Below, in pieces: positions 11,556 through 21,856 of a stretch of 64,000 nucleotides of DNA (positions are counted from its first letter, which is position 1; each line of letters opens with the position of its first letter). A model generated the notes under the pieces. That model made no database searches and was not told the DNA's origin. It saw only the letters and a program-made list of their open reading frames with translations. A program made the translations under genes and the position numbers. Origin of the DNA: Pholiota molesta (Eukaryota; Basidiomycota; Agaricomycetes; Agaricales; Strophariaceae); contig JACGCK010000115.1 in NCBI GenBank assembly GCA_014925825.1, positions 86,858 to 150,857 on the forward strand, read 5' to 3'.

Positions 11556-12785
11556 CAAATGCATATACCACTCTGTCTCGCTATCCCTATACCCCACCCA
11601 CATAGTTTCTTGCTATCGTCGCTCTGCTGTCTTCATCAACACCACCATTGTATTCAATCTTGATCATATAAATATATGGAGCACACTTCAAGCACAACGA
11701 CGTGCGTCATTCCAAGCTTTCTACATTCTAATTCAATCCGTCCTGCATCTGTACATATATTTCGCGGCTTCGTTTTACAGAAGATATTTTGCTCACAAAC
11801 TGTCCCTCGATCTAAGCGCGTTTACCCCAGGTATTACGTAGGCAGTTCTTCCAGCTGCGAGCCTCAAGATGTCTTGCCTCAAGTTCTTCTTCTTCTCAAG
11901 CCCTCAAGCCCTCCTCGGAGTCAAGCACTCAGCATCGACTGGAGGCTGCTTTCGATACCAAGTTGTCATTGGGCCCTGGGTTCAGGCGTGTCGATGCTTC
12001 AATTGGTTGGGAACGGTCGAATTCTTTCTACTCTCTTACAGCATTGATATCTCTGATCACACAGGAAGTGGAGGGTGAGTGGAGGCGATCGAGGGAGACC
12101 AAGGGGTGGACTCAACAAGGGCCACTCTTTTAGGAAATTGTTTGTCTGTATATAGGCTACTATTGTTTTTCACAATTCCGCCTTCATTTAGTCGATGCTA
12201 GTAACAAGAAAGCTTTCTATGGATGGGAACAGATTCAACTAAGATATAAAATACAGCAGTGCGTCAGCGCTGTAATCGTGGAGTGAATTTGGCAGGGCGC
12301 AGAATAAATAAATAACAATATACAAGGGCTTCCTAAAATCCCTCTTACTCCTGTACCACCACCATGTCCACGCGCCTCACTCGCTTTCACGATGTCTTGC
12401 CATTGCTGGAACGACGATTCTGGCCTATCTAGAATATCTTCCCGGCGCGCACACCGAAACTTGCCCGATGGGGTCGAAGCGCCCATATGCAGACGCTGAA
12501 TGTCCCGGCGTCCGCGACGATGTTCTCGCACATTCTCCGGGCCCCGGTGTTTTTTCGACAAGCAGATTGGCACTGCGTGCTCACTTTCAGTGCCTGGCCT
12601 TTCAACGATACGTCATTGGATGCCAAATGGTCAATGCGCGGCTTCCCATGACGTTGTCGTCTTTTCTTGTGTGTTCAAAAGCTTGCCGCTGCCTTCCAAA
12701 TCTGCAGCCCACTCTTATCTAAACCTACGATATTGGTGCAGCGACGATCATTCCCAAAACTACATCCCCTACCCTACCTCCCATC
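11556..12785. other. Intergenic region, no gene supported
   Basis: Several frames of 60-120 codons occur on both strands, but none has a domain or consistent splice borders. A gene here is possible but I cannot support one. Confidence 0.45.
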
Positions 12786-13355
12786 ATGCCCGACACCATC
12801 CCGACTTCCACACTTCCCATCGCACCCCTTCCTGTCGTAGAGTGCGCCATTCTCTTGCCGCTTTTGGAGCTGCCCAGCACGCCCTTGATCTCAAGCGCTG
12901 CGTTTGGCCGTTTCGAGTACCCCTTCCCCATCATCCAGCCGCTCCTCTTCATACCCTTAGCGCCGCTCGCAACCACGCCCTCGTCGGTCCAGACGCTCCC
13001 CAACGGCAGCATCGTACCGCCCACCGGCACGGGCAGGGGCATGGACATGTCGTCCTTCGCGTCCTTCTCGCCGTACGTACCCACGGTCCCGCTCCCATAC
13101 CCCTCGGCCACCGCGTCAGCCTCGCAGGCCCTCGACCAGATGCTGCTCTTGCACGCGCTCCCTGCGGATATGGCGGCCGTCTACACGCACAATCACTACA
13201 CCGCCGCGCAGCTCTGCGTCCTCGCGAGCGCGAATTCCCCGGTCCCCCCGAGCTTGGCGCTGAAGCGCCGTGGGCTAAATCTGGGGGGAAGAGAGCGCCC
13301 AAGCGTCTCTGACGGTCAACTGGGCCCAGGGATAGACGATATCCCGAAGGTCTGA
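12786..13355 (+). CDS. Orphan Pro/Ala-rich protein, paralogue of the gene at 9040
   Basis: This is a 189-codon open frame starting at ATG 12786. Like its partner on the other strand at 9040-9600 it has a hydrophobic, Pro-rich N-terminal third, then GRFEYPFPI, a low-complexity middle, and a conserved C-terminal block QLCVLASANSPVPPSLALKR. Order and spacing of both blocks are conserved although overall identity is low. No known domain, signal peptide or membrane segment is evident. The two copies flank the Ala/Arg-rich gene, pointing to an old local inverted duplication. The function is unknown. Confidence 0.6.
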   Translation: MPDTIPTSTLPIAPLPVVECAILLPLLELPSTPLISSAAFGRFEYPFPIIQPLLFIPLAPLATTPSSVQTLPNGSIVPPTGTGRGMDMSSFASFSPYVPTVPLPYPSATASASQALDQMLLLHALPADMAAVYTHNHYTAAQLCVLASANSPVPPSLALKRRGLNLGGRERPSVSDGQLGPGIDDIPKV

Positions 13356-13847
13356 ATGGCGGTAATCGGGCGGGGAAAAGATTCTACGGCGAGCGAAAAA
13401 ATACACGGCGAGCGCCGTTTCTGTTTATGCATGTGACGATGATATGGCTACGCCCGAATTGGACAAATCGGGCGCTTTTGATTTTGCTCTTTATCTGTTG
13501 ACATCTTCGGGGACGCCTGTATGCTTATAGGCACTTTATGTTGTTACTGTATTTGCGCACTCTTGTATTTTGGTGGGGCTCTGGTTATCTTTATTATTAT
13601 AACATAACTAAATACTTACATAGCTATAACGCTCTACAGATGACGGGTACCGGTTCTCATAGACTGGTGGATGCACGTCCGTGCGTGGATTTATATTTGT
13701 AGCATTACTATACACATACGCGTTGTAGCGATCGATTTACAAGTAAATTACAAAGTGTTGGTTTCGTGGACTGGTAAATATGCGTCGTTGGCTGCCATGA
13801 TATCAAGATCATTCGTCCCCGCCGAAAATATTCTAGTCAGACTCGGT
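13356..13847. other. Intergenic, convergent gene ends
   Basis: This is AT-rich sequence between the stop of the orphan at 13355 and the stop of the glutamine-synthetase-like gene at 13848. No gene was seen. Confidence 0.5.
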
Positions 13848-13886
13848 CTAATAGTACTTTAACAATCTTTCTCGTTTTGCAGTTTC

Positions 13887-14303
13887 TATGGCGGTCCATT
13901 TGGGTAAAAATTCCGTAGAAACTTTTTGTATATCCGCGAAAACTTTTACATAGAATGTTAATATACTTACTTGCATTCACGCATGATTAGTCAAGTTTTA
14001 GACATACTTTGACGTGCGCGGAAATTTTTAGTGAGTGCGCGAAAATCTTTCTTGTTGCGCGGAAATTTATTCGGCCAATTTTGAGTGTGCGCGTAGAAAT
14101 CTTTCCTTTCACCACAACAATTCACTTGTTTTTGCGTGTTTTGACTGCGCGTAAATTCTCTTAGCAGTGCGCGTGGAAATGTTTGCGTGCGCGTAGAAAT
14201 GCTGAGCGAGTGCTGAGCGCGTAGAAACCTTTAGGCCGAAATGCCGTGCTGAGGTAATTGATCTCGCTTAAGCTGAGCAGCCGGTGCGGCAGCGGAGTTT
14301 GAA
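13887..14303 (+). repeat. Left terminal inverted repeat of element A
   Basis: About 417 bp complementary to 14629-15046. It holds eight GCGCG cores each followed within three bases by an A-rich tract (for example GCGCGTAGAAA), all in one orientation, which look like transposase-binding subterminal motifs. Confidence 0.9.
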
Positions 14304-14628
14304 ACTTGTCCACCTCAGTGGCCTCTGAGGGCCGTGAGCATTTAGGCAAAGAAATTAAAACCATAAGGGTATGTATCATCTGGAAATACGTTGCTGCAGG
14401 TGCTAGAGAAGCAAGAATTGAAGCAAGCTGGGAGCTCAGGCCAAGTCAAGGCTTGCTCAAGGCTGTTTACAGGCTGTTGAACTAGTGCTGGTATTTATAG
14501 GACCTTCTTCATGTACATTACTTCAAATAATCGATTTAAAGGCTGATATATCCTGTAATATTGCGGTTTGCAGGCCCAGGGCTTATTCCTCGAGCACCTA
14601 AGTACGGAGACGCTCGAGGCTGACAGGC

Positions 14629-15046
14629 TTCAAACTCCGCTGCCGCACCGGCTGCTCAGCTTAAGCGAGATCAATTACCTCAGCACGGCATTTCGGCCTA
14701 AAGGTTTCTACGCGCTCAGCACTCGCTCAGTATTTCTACGCGCACGCAAACATTTCCACGCGCACTGCTAAGAGAATTTACGCACAGTCAAAAACACGCA
14801 AAAACGAGTGAACTGTCGTGGTGAAAGGAAAGATTTCTACGCGCACACTCAAAATTGGCCGAATAAATTTCCGCGCAACAAGAAAGATTTTCGCGCACTC
14901 ACTAAAAGTTTCCGCGCACGTCAAAGTATGTCTAAAACTTGACTAATCATGCGTGAATGCAAGTAAGTATATTAACATTCTATGTAAAAGTTTTCGCGGA
15001 TATACAAAAAGTTTCTACGGAATTTTTACCCAAATGGACCGCCATA
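14629..15046 (-). repeat. Right terminal inverted repeat of element A
   Basis: This is the reverse complement of the left terminus with scattered substitutions. One GCGCG motif is lost (ACGCACAG in place of ACGCGCAG). Confidence 0.9.
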
Positions 15047-15378
15047 AGTTTCATCATTTTGAGGCTGCTCCAATGCTTCTCCAACAGCCTAAACCCGAAC
15101 TTCAACAGCCTTACTCGGGAAAGTACATGGGTACAACACACCTTATTGACCGACAAGTACATGTCCACGAGCTCCTGACCGAAAACGCTTTTCAGCTCCT
15201 CATCCCGCTGAAAGTTCGCGCGCGCCTCCGCCCACGTCAGCGGCATCCGCGCGACAATCCCGTGCGCCACGCGCTCCGCGTCCGTCATCTGCGCCGCGGT
15301 CAGCGGCCCCGCGCAGTCCCGCAGCGTCAGCGGCGTCCGCACGCGCACGCCGCCCGCGCCCGCGCCGAGGATGCCCGC

Positions 15379-15796
15379 TATGGCGGTCCATTTGGGTAAA
15401 AATTCCGTAGAAACTTTTTGTATGTGCGCGAGAACTTTTACATAGAACATTAATATATTTCCTTGCATTCACACATGATAAGTCAAGTTTTAGACATACT
15501 TTGACGTGCGCGGAAATCTTTAGTGAGTGCGCGGAAATCTTTCTTGGTGCGCGGAAACTTTTTCGGCCAATTTGAGTGTGCGCGTAGAAATCTTTCCCTT
15601 CAATACCAATAATTCACTCGTTTTTGCGTGTTTTTGACTGCGCGTAAGTTCTCTTAGCAGTGCGCGTGGAAATGTTTGCGTGCGCGTAGAAATACTGAGC
15701 GAGTGCTGAGCGCGTAGAAACATTTAGGCCGACATGCCGTGCTGAGGTAATTGATCTCGCTTAAGCTGAGCAGCCGGTGCGGCAGCGGAGTTTGAA
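15379..15796 (+). repeat. Left terminal inverted repeat of element B
   Basis: This matches the right terminus of A in inverse order and is about 418 bp. It carries the same series of GCGCG-A-rich motifs. Confidence 0.88.
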
Positions 15797-16121
15797 GCCT
15801 GTCAGCCTCGAGCGTCTCCGTACTTAGACGCTCGAGGAATAAGCTCTGGGCCTGCAAACCGCAATATTACAGGATATATCAGCCTTCAAATCGATTATTT
15901 GAAGTAATGTACATGAAGAAGGTCCTATAAATACCAGCACTAGTTCAACAGCCTGTAAACAGCCTTGAGCAAGCCTTGACTTGGCCTGAGCTCCCAGCTT
16001 GCTTCAATTCTTGCTTCTCTAGCACCTGCAGCAACGTATTTCCAGATGATACATAACCTTATGCTTTTAATTTTTTGCCTAAATGCTCACGGCCCTCAGA
16101 GGCCACTGAGGTGGACAGGTT

Positions 16122-16538
16122 TGAAACTCCGCTGCCGCACCGGCTGCTCAGCTTAAGCGAGATCAATTACCTCAGCACGGCATGTCGGCCTAAATGTTTC
16201 TACGCGCTCAGCACTCGCTCAGTATTTCTACGCGCACGCAAACATTTCCACGCGCACTGCTAAGAGAACTTACGCGCAGTCAAAAACACGCAAAAACGAG
16301 TGAACTGTTGTGGTGAAAGGAAAGATTTCTACGCGCACACTCAAAATTGGCCGAATAAATTTCCGCGCAACAAGAAAGATTTTCGCGCACTCACTAAAAG
16401 TTTCCGCGCACGTCAAAGTATGTCTAAACCTTGACTAATCATGTGTGAATGCAAGTAAATATATTAACGTTCTCTGTAAAAGTTTTCGCGGATATACAAA
16501 AAGTTTCTACGGAATTTTTACCCAAACGGACCGCCATA
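16122..16538 (-). repeat. Right terminal inverted repeat of element B
   Basis: About 417 bp, complementary to 15379-15796. It starts inside the core-side TTGAAACTCCGCTGCCGC block and ends at GGACCGCCATA. Confidence 0.88.
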
Positions 16539-17854
16539 GCCCGCGAGCGCGAGGTGCGGGTGCGCGGTGCCGTCGACGAAGCGCATCTCGAAGCGGCGGC
16601 TGCGCGGCGCCGTCGCCGCCGCGAGGCGCACGGGGCACTCGCGGTTCTCCGTGCCCCAGCACACGTGCGTGCCGCCGGACCACTGCCCGTCGCCGACGCG
16701 CGCGTACGACGCGGGGAGCGGCAGCGTGAGCGCGGGCAGGCTCGGGAGGTGCGCGGCGACGCCCGCGAGGAAGGTCTGCTCGAGGGCGGAGAGGCCCGTC
16801 GCGTCTTTTTCGTTTCCAGGTCGGGCGGAGTGCACGGAGATGTGCGCGTGCGCGGCGCTTCCTGGCGCGTTTGCGAAGATCCGCGGGGCGAACGTGGCGC
16901 GCAGGCCGTGGCGCGCTGCGACGTTGTAGATAATTTCTCTAGTGTGTACGAGGGCATCGGCGGCTTCAAGTGGAGCCAAAGGGCCAGTAATAACCTCGTA
17001 CTGATGAATGCGAGTGATTAGTGCGAAGATTTCTAGGCGCTGATCTGAGAACTCAGAAAACACACCTGGCCTGGGGATGCTTCTCCGTGGTACATCTGGA
17101 GCTCAATATCTGATGCTTGCACCTGACGCGCGATTTCATCCATTACGATGGTCGCCACAGCGCCCGCGCGTAGAGCCTGAGAGCTACTAAACTCATGCGT
17201 ACTGACAGGTTCGTACGGCGATTCGCCTGCGAGCAGGATAAATTCACTCTCGAAGCCGACGAGAAACTCAACGCCCAGTTCGTCTCTTGCTTGGCTAACG
17301 AGTAGAAGATGTCAGCACGTAATGTACAAAAGGCTGATGTCATTGGCCTACTCGACAACGCGCTTCAACGCGCCTCTGGTGCATGCCTTCGTTTCCACAC
17401 TTAGAGTCCCTTCAGGTGTGCGCCAAGGCGTTTTCTCCTGGAAGAACCCCATTACGCTCACCTGGCCTGGCTCGTAAGGGCAGAGTCTGAGAGATTTCAA
17501 GTCAGGAACGTAAAGATACTCTCCCATGGGGGAGAATCCATCGGCCAGGGTGATAAAATTGAGACCCAGGCAGGCTTTCGCGATACCGATTCCTGGCCTA
17601 CGCGAAGCGAGTAGCTTTTTGAAGTAAGAGACGGGTAAAGTGCGAAATCGGACGGTGTTCGAGAAATCAACCCAGGTAAAGCGGATGAATTCTTCGAAAT
17701 ATATCATTGAGAAAACTGCCGATATATATGGCTTAGACAAGCCCTAGGCCTCACCGATTGGGGCGCTGCGATTTTCGAAATCCTCGAATGAAAGACCTTT
17801 AGATACCGCTGTTGACGGCTTGTATTCAACGCCGTGGTCAAAAACTACGCTCAT

Positions 17855-18192
17855 AGCTAGATCTTTGTGTTGTGACGGCTTTAAGTAAGTTGGATTTCGG
17901 GATGGTATCGACGGGCAATCGTCGTCGGTACTTGGAGTTGATTCGACTGATTTCAGTTCAAGGCAGCATATATAGGATCGCCTCGCCGTGCTCCCATAAT
18001 GATAATCAGCTCTACACGCATACCTCCATGCTGCGTGTTCGACGCTGTTCTGTGTTCAACACTTGATCGTTGTCATTCATGTGACTGACGAGCATAAAAA
18101 TATCCGATAAGAAGTTCTAAACTTGCGAACAGTTGATGGCTCGAGGTATGTATAAGCTTCCATCCAACATAAATCCAGAACTGACCGTCAGT
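17855..18192. other. Short intergenic gap
   Basis: This is the promoter side of the glutamine-synthetase-like gene and the 3' side of the epoxide hydrolase, both on the minus strand. No gene was seen. Confidence 0.5.
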
Positions 18193-19386
18193 CTAGATCG
18201 AAGACGGCAGGCTTGTTGTGCCGATAAAACGTAATATATGTTCCACCACCGCTTCGGGCTGCTCCTGCTGCACCCAATGCCCAGCGCCATCAATCAGCAC
18301 GAAATTCTCCTCTCTCATATCCCGACACGCCTGCGCCCACATCTTCTCCGCCGTGCCAGGCATCTGATACGTGCCCCAGTCCTGGGCGCCCGACAGGAAC
18401 ATCGCCGGCACCTCGATCTGTTTGCCGGTGTAGATGTGCAGCTCGTTGGCCCATCGCGGGGGGTCCGTCATGACGCGGTACGCGTTGAGGCCGCCCTGAA
18501 AGCCCGTCGCGGTGTACTGGGACACGTAGACTGCCAGTTCGGCGTCCGTCAGCCATTTGTTGTTCGCGATCTCTTCGGCGGAGGGTGCGTCTGGAGCGAG
18601 GCACGCTGGCATGGTCTCTGCGAGGGGCATGACGTAGTAATGCGGGAGAAGCGCAAAGGTAGCTGCGGATATCTGAGCCAGAGGCCGCACGTCGCTGTTT
18701 CCCTTCCAATCCGCACTTTTGACGTGGTAGTAGGTGCGCAAAAAGTTATGAAGGCCGCCAGGCGCACTAAGCATGTGCTCCTCTGCCTCTGGGGTTGAAT
18801 AGTACATCGTATAATGTTTGCGAGGTGGATCGAGGGTGGCGAGTTGGGCGTTGAGAGCATGGATTGGGGACGGGCCATTCGGGTTTTGAACCGCGGCTAG
18901 GGTTGGTGGTCCTGCGTATGGCGAGCTCATGAGCACAACGGACTTGAAGAGATCGGGACGAATGAGCGCGCAATGCGCTGCGACGCGCGACCCATAATCA
19001 TGCCCCACCAGCGCTGTCACCGACGTGTAGCCCAGGGAATACACGAGCGCCACGACGTCCGCTACCAAGTTGGAAACGCGGTACGGCGCCAAATCCTCGT
19101 CATACGAGGCTTTGCGAGTGGGCTGCCCGCGTGCTTTGGTCTGCCCAAATCCTCTTTGATCAAGCGCGACGACGGCGAAGCCCTTGGCGGCGAGGGGCGC
19201 CATTATCTTGCGCCATGAGTAGGCAAGTTCTGGGAAGCCATGCACGAGAACGATGAGAGGCGGCTTCGTACTCGGATCGACGGAGGGTGGTAATGCTTCA
19301 AGAATGTGAATGTCGAGGTCATTGGCGGCCACCATTCGGGACGTAACATTGGGAGGAAGGTTGGGCCAATTCAAGATGGTGCTCAT
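18193..19386 (-). CDS. Soluble epoxide hydrolase (alpha/beta hydrolase)
   Basis: This is an intronless frame of 397 codons from ATG 19384-19386. The enzyme would open epoxides to diols through an Asp-ester intermediate. Key motifs in order are VHGFPELAYSW (oxyanion-hole HGFPE), LDQRGFGQT, the nucleophile elbow LVGHDYGSRVA with Asp as nucleophile, and near the C-terminus GAGHWVQQEQPE with the catalytic His. The cap domain lies between SSPYAGPP and the IEVPAMFLSG strand. Length and order fit the family. No signal peptide is seen, so it is probably cytosolic. It starts upstream of the broken glutamine-synthetase gene on the same strand and shows no functional link to it. A related haloalkane dehalogenase is less likely given HGFPE. 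Confidence 0.9.
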   Translation of the reverse strand: MSTILNWPNLPPNVTSRMVAANDLDIHILEALPPSVDPSTKPPLIVLVHGFPELAYSWRKIMAPLAAKGFAVVALDQRGFGQTKARGQPTRKASYDEDLAPYRVSNLVADVVALVYSLGYTSVTALVGHDYGSRVAAHCALIRPDLFKSVVLMSSPYAGPPTLAAVQNPNGPSPIHALNAQLATLDPPRKHYTMYYSTPEAEEHMLSAPGGLHNFLRTYYHVKSADWKGNSDVRPLAQISAATFALLPHYYVMPLAETMPACLAPDAPSAEEIANNKWLTDAELAVYVSQYTATGFQGGLNAYRVMTDPPRWANELHIYTGKQIEVPAMFLSGAQDWGTYQMPGTAEKMWAQACRDMREENFVLIDGAGHWVQQEQPEAVVEHILRFIGTTSLPSSI

Positions 19387-19870
19387 GGTGGTAGCTGGAA
19401 AGTTGTGCTGGTGGTGGTCGGTTTAAAAGGTCGCCGGTTTCTTATCTGATATGCATCTCAACTCCTCCCAGCTATTCGCACACAGGTATATCTCCAAAGG
19501 TTAATGACTAATAGAGAGTAACGCAACGTTCACCGGGCATGCGCATAATCCGCCTCGACAGCCGGAGACGTTCGTGCAATCTTGGAGATCACAGGACCAG
19601 GGCTGGCGTCAGAATTGCAGGAGAGAGTTGACAGAGAAGACGAGGATTATAAATATTGCTCCTATATTTGCTCAGTCCAAGAAAGCTAACCCACGGAAAA
19701 CAAAGAAGTGAGCCACGCAGTAGATAATACACTTGCAATTACCCATAAACCCAGGAATAGTGCCTTCCATAAATTAGAAATATATGCCCATTTCGTGTAT
19801 TAGGCTGGTCCCATGACGCGTATACAATGTCCATTAAAGTCCGATTGCGAACACCGAAAAGAATCTGCCT
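19387..19870. other. Intergenic region
   Basis: This contains the upstream region of the epoxide hydrolase, with an ATATTTATAATC TATA-like run near 19650 on the minus strand. No gene was seen. Confidence 0.4.
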
Positions 19871-21856
19871 TCATATCACTTCATCGACTTTGGATCGGTT
19901 GATACAGAACCCCTACGAGAAAAGACTATCAACATCCATCCACGATACGATTGAAAAATCACGCACTGGAGTAACCCATTCTTTACAACCACAGCATTGA
20001 CCAGCCCAATCATAATTCCCAAGTTTCGCTCCGCATTTCTTGTTAGGACAGATGATCTTGCCCGCGAGTTGTCCTTCCGAAAGGAAATGATCCATCCACT
20101 TCATCTGTCACCCGAAAGTGAGCTAAAGGTCCTGAACAATATAAAAAGCAGAAACGTACCGGTTCGACAAAGTATCCTGAACATTTAGGATTTGCAAGTA
20201 TTGGGGCGCTAAGAGGAGCCATTGATTTGAATGAAGCACTATGTGAAGGAGAAGGCGGTAGACTTGGAGACCGAAGAGCAGCAAGTTTGGGATTGGCGGT
20301 CAGCTGGATGGCCAAGTCAGATGGACTGATGAATTGAGTGACTGGCTGGTCGATGGACGTCGTCGGCGACGCGGAGCTATACTCGTTTATGGCGCCTTCC
20401 TTCTCCGTAAAGAACAGCGCTTCCCCTTCCTTTCCGTTCGGCTTGTCTCCTGATGTTGGCGTCGAGATGACAGCCTCAGATAACTTCTGGCCTATCATCT
20501 TCGACGCTTGTATCGATATATCATCCGATGTGACGTCCGTAAGATCAATATGTTCTGGATATGTCTTCGGCACTCCATTGGGCTCAAGGTCGTTCTCGCC
20601 ATCGCTGTCAAACGCGGATATTGAGTCTGAGCGATCCAGGTATTTGGAAGAGGAACGGAAAGAGCGAAGGGGATGTTCTTCTGGGATCATAGGCACGCTT
20701 CGTTCGAGGGAGTCGGTGGAGTTGATCTGCATGGAAGATTCTGTTATCTTTGCAGTGTTTTCATCGATCGAGGCCATCGCTAGGCGTTCCCCAACTGCTG
20801 CTCCGAACGAGGTCCGCGACGCTCGACGGGGAATGTCACCACTGGAGAGATTACTGGGCTGAAAAGGGGAGGAAGAGGAAGGTCGTCGCGAGCCAGCCGG
20901 GCTGAGGACGGCGGGCGTAGGAGGTCCTAGTTGACCATGATCGAGCATGTGCTCGCGTGTAGCCAACTCTTGCCTGTCGTGTGTTCAGCAGGGCAAAAAA
21001 CGGACAGGAACTACCGCACGCACCTGCACATCTTACATCGTATCCGTCTGCGTGGGCCACCCCCGGGCGTATTGGGCAGCGAATCGGACGGTGTGCGAGG
21101 GTATTTGGCAAACATCTCGGTCGGCGGAGGAGAGCCATCGCCGTCTGTCAAAAAATTATGTGCGGCTGTTTAGGTACAAAGTTGATGGCTAGGGTGATTT
21201 GTGATAACGTACTCATCACTTCCCCCATTGTGCGGTCCAGATAAAACATCCGGATGGCTTTCTCCCGACGCGAAATCTTGTACCGTGCATCGTGGAAGAG
21301 CTCGAGTTGTTGCAGGAAGCCAACGTTTGGACTGCCAGGAAGATTAGAGACGCACCGACGTCGTCAACGAATAGCGGAACATACTCAACGAAAGGTCGCG
21401 ACTTCTTGACCAGGTCCAACGCTGCTTGAGGGTCTATTTTCTTGCTGTACATGAGATACGCAGCCACGATGGTCGAGCTACGGCCTGCAGACCGAGGGAG
21501 TCAGATAGAGCATAGGCACGAAGACTTGCTACGTACTGACGCCGGCCTGGCAATGAACGAGCACCCCCCTCCCTTTGTCTAATTCGGCTTGTATGAAATG
21601 AATTGATGGAAGAAAGTGGGTGAGGATGTCGGCATCTTCAGTGTCGTCGATCTGGATTTGGTGGCGAATGAAGGTCTTTCGTGTCGAAGGTCATTACAAG
21701 CGAGTTTTGGCGCAAGCTGAAGAAGCGTACCTCGTGTATGGTTATTTTACCCCGCATCGCTGACAGGATGCTGTATATCCCATGCGCCTTGAGGTTCGCG
21801 GCGTTCAGCGCGCTTCGAAGGTCCCCAATCCACAGCCCTGGTATTACTTCGTCCAT
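19871..21856 (-). CDS. YVH1: Dual-specificity phosphatase YVH1 / DUSP12
   Basis: Eight exons can be joined by seven introns. The start is ATG 21854-21856 (MDEVIPGLWIGDL); the upstream in-frame codon is only TTG. The N-terminal phosphatase domain has the P-loop HCQAGVSRSSTIVAAYLM, split by an intron after the Val. Next come RPFVDPNVGFLQQLELFHDA and the first zinc-binding part RRRIRCKMCRQELATREH, then a long Ser-rich insert of about 190 residues. The C-terminal zinc module is CSGYFVEP-MKWMDHFLSEGQ...ICPNKKCGAKLGNYDWAG, and the protein ends GFCINRSKVDEVI. YVH1 releases Mrt4 during late 60S ribosome assembly, a role that needs the zinc module. All expected Cys are present, and the gene looks intact at about 530 residues. 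Confidence 0.93.

Larger units (their letters stand above)
13887..15046 (+). mobile_element. TIR element copy A, 1,160 bp, non-autonomous
   Basis: It begins TATGGCGGTCC and ends GGACCGCCATA. The inverted termini are about 417 bp (13887-14303 and 14629-15046) around a unique core of about 325 bp. The 6-bp duplication AGTTTC flanks it at 13881-13886 and 15047-15052. No transposase frame is present; short frames inside are the same TIR sequence read repeatedly. It lies in the last exon of the glutamine-synthetase-like gene, about ten codons before the stop. The superfamily is uncertain: a 6-bp duplication does not fit the usual TA (Tc1/mariner), 3-bp (Harbinger) or 8-bp (hAT) classes. Confidence 0.92.
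15379..16538 (-). mobile_element. TIR element copy B, 1,160 bp, inverted relative to copy A
   Basis: It has the same ends (TATGGCGGTCC...GGACCGCCATA) and exactly the same length as copy A. The core runs in the opposite order, so B is inverted relative to A. The target duplication is GCCCGC at 15373-15378 and 16539-16544. It sits in the coding exon of the glutamine-synthetase-like gene just after TAHPHLALAG. It has no transposase. A few substitutions near the left end (GTATGTGCGCGAGAAC) distinguish it from A. The unrelated duplications show two independent insertions, not duplication of one locus. Confidence 0.92.
13848..17854 (-). pseudogene. Glutamine-synthetase-like (fluG-type) gene interrupted by two TIR elements
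   Basis: The ATG is at 17852-17854. Introns lie near 17754-17716, 17351-17294 and 17065-17004, and a last one follows YLSVNK near 15142. The N-terminal half has the GS beta-grasp signature (WVDFSNTVRFRTLPVSYF). The catalytic part carries GFESEF, the ASPGQYEV motif, and GTENRECPVR...RRFEMRFVDGTAHPHLALAG. At that point element B (15379-16538) interrupts the exon, and the frame resumes across it as ILGAGAGGVRV. The terminal exon is cut again by element A between two codons of DETAKRERLLKYY, with the stop at 13848-13850. Without the two insertions and one 6-bp target copy each, the family's normal full length is recovered, so decay is recent. In the present state translation would stop a few codons into B. 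Members are related to the C-terminal domain of FluG; the substrate is unknown. Confidence 0.9.

Noticed and set aside
12949..13302. Arg/Gly-rich antisense frame opposite the orphan at 12786
   Set aside because: It is a shadow of a GC-rich coding region whose sense strand shows conserved blocks with a paralogue.
14161..16263. A repeated 60-70-residue protein with a RLLSLSEINYLSTA-type sequence on both strands
   Set aside because: It is the same stretch of element terminus read four times; it is an inverted-repeat artefact, not a gene family.
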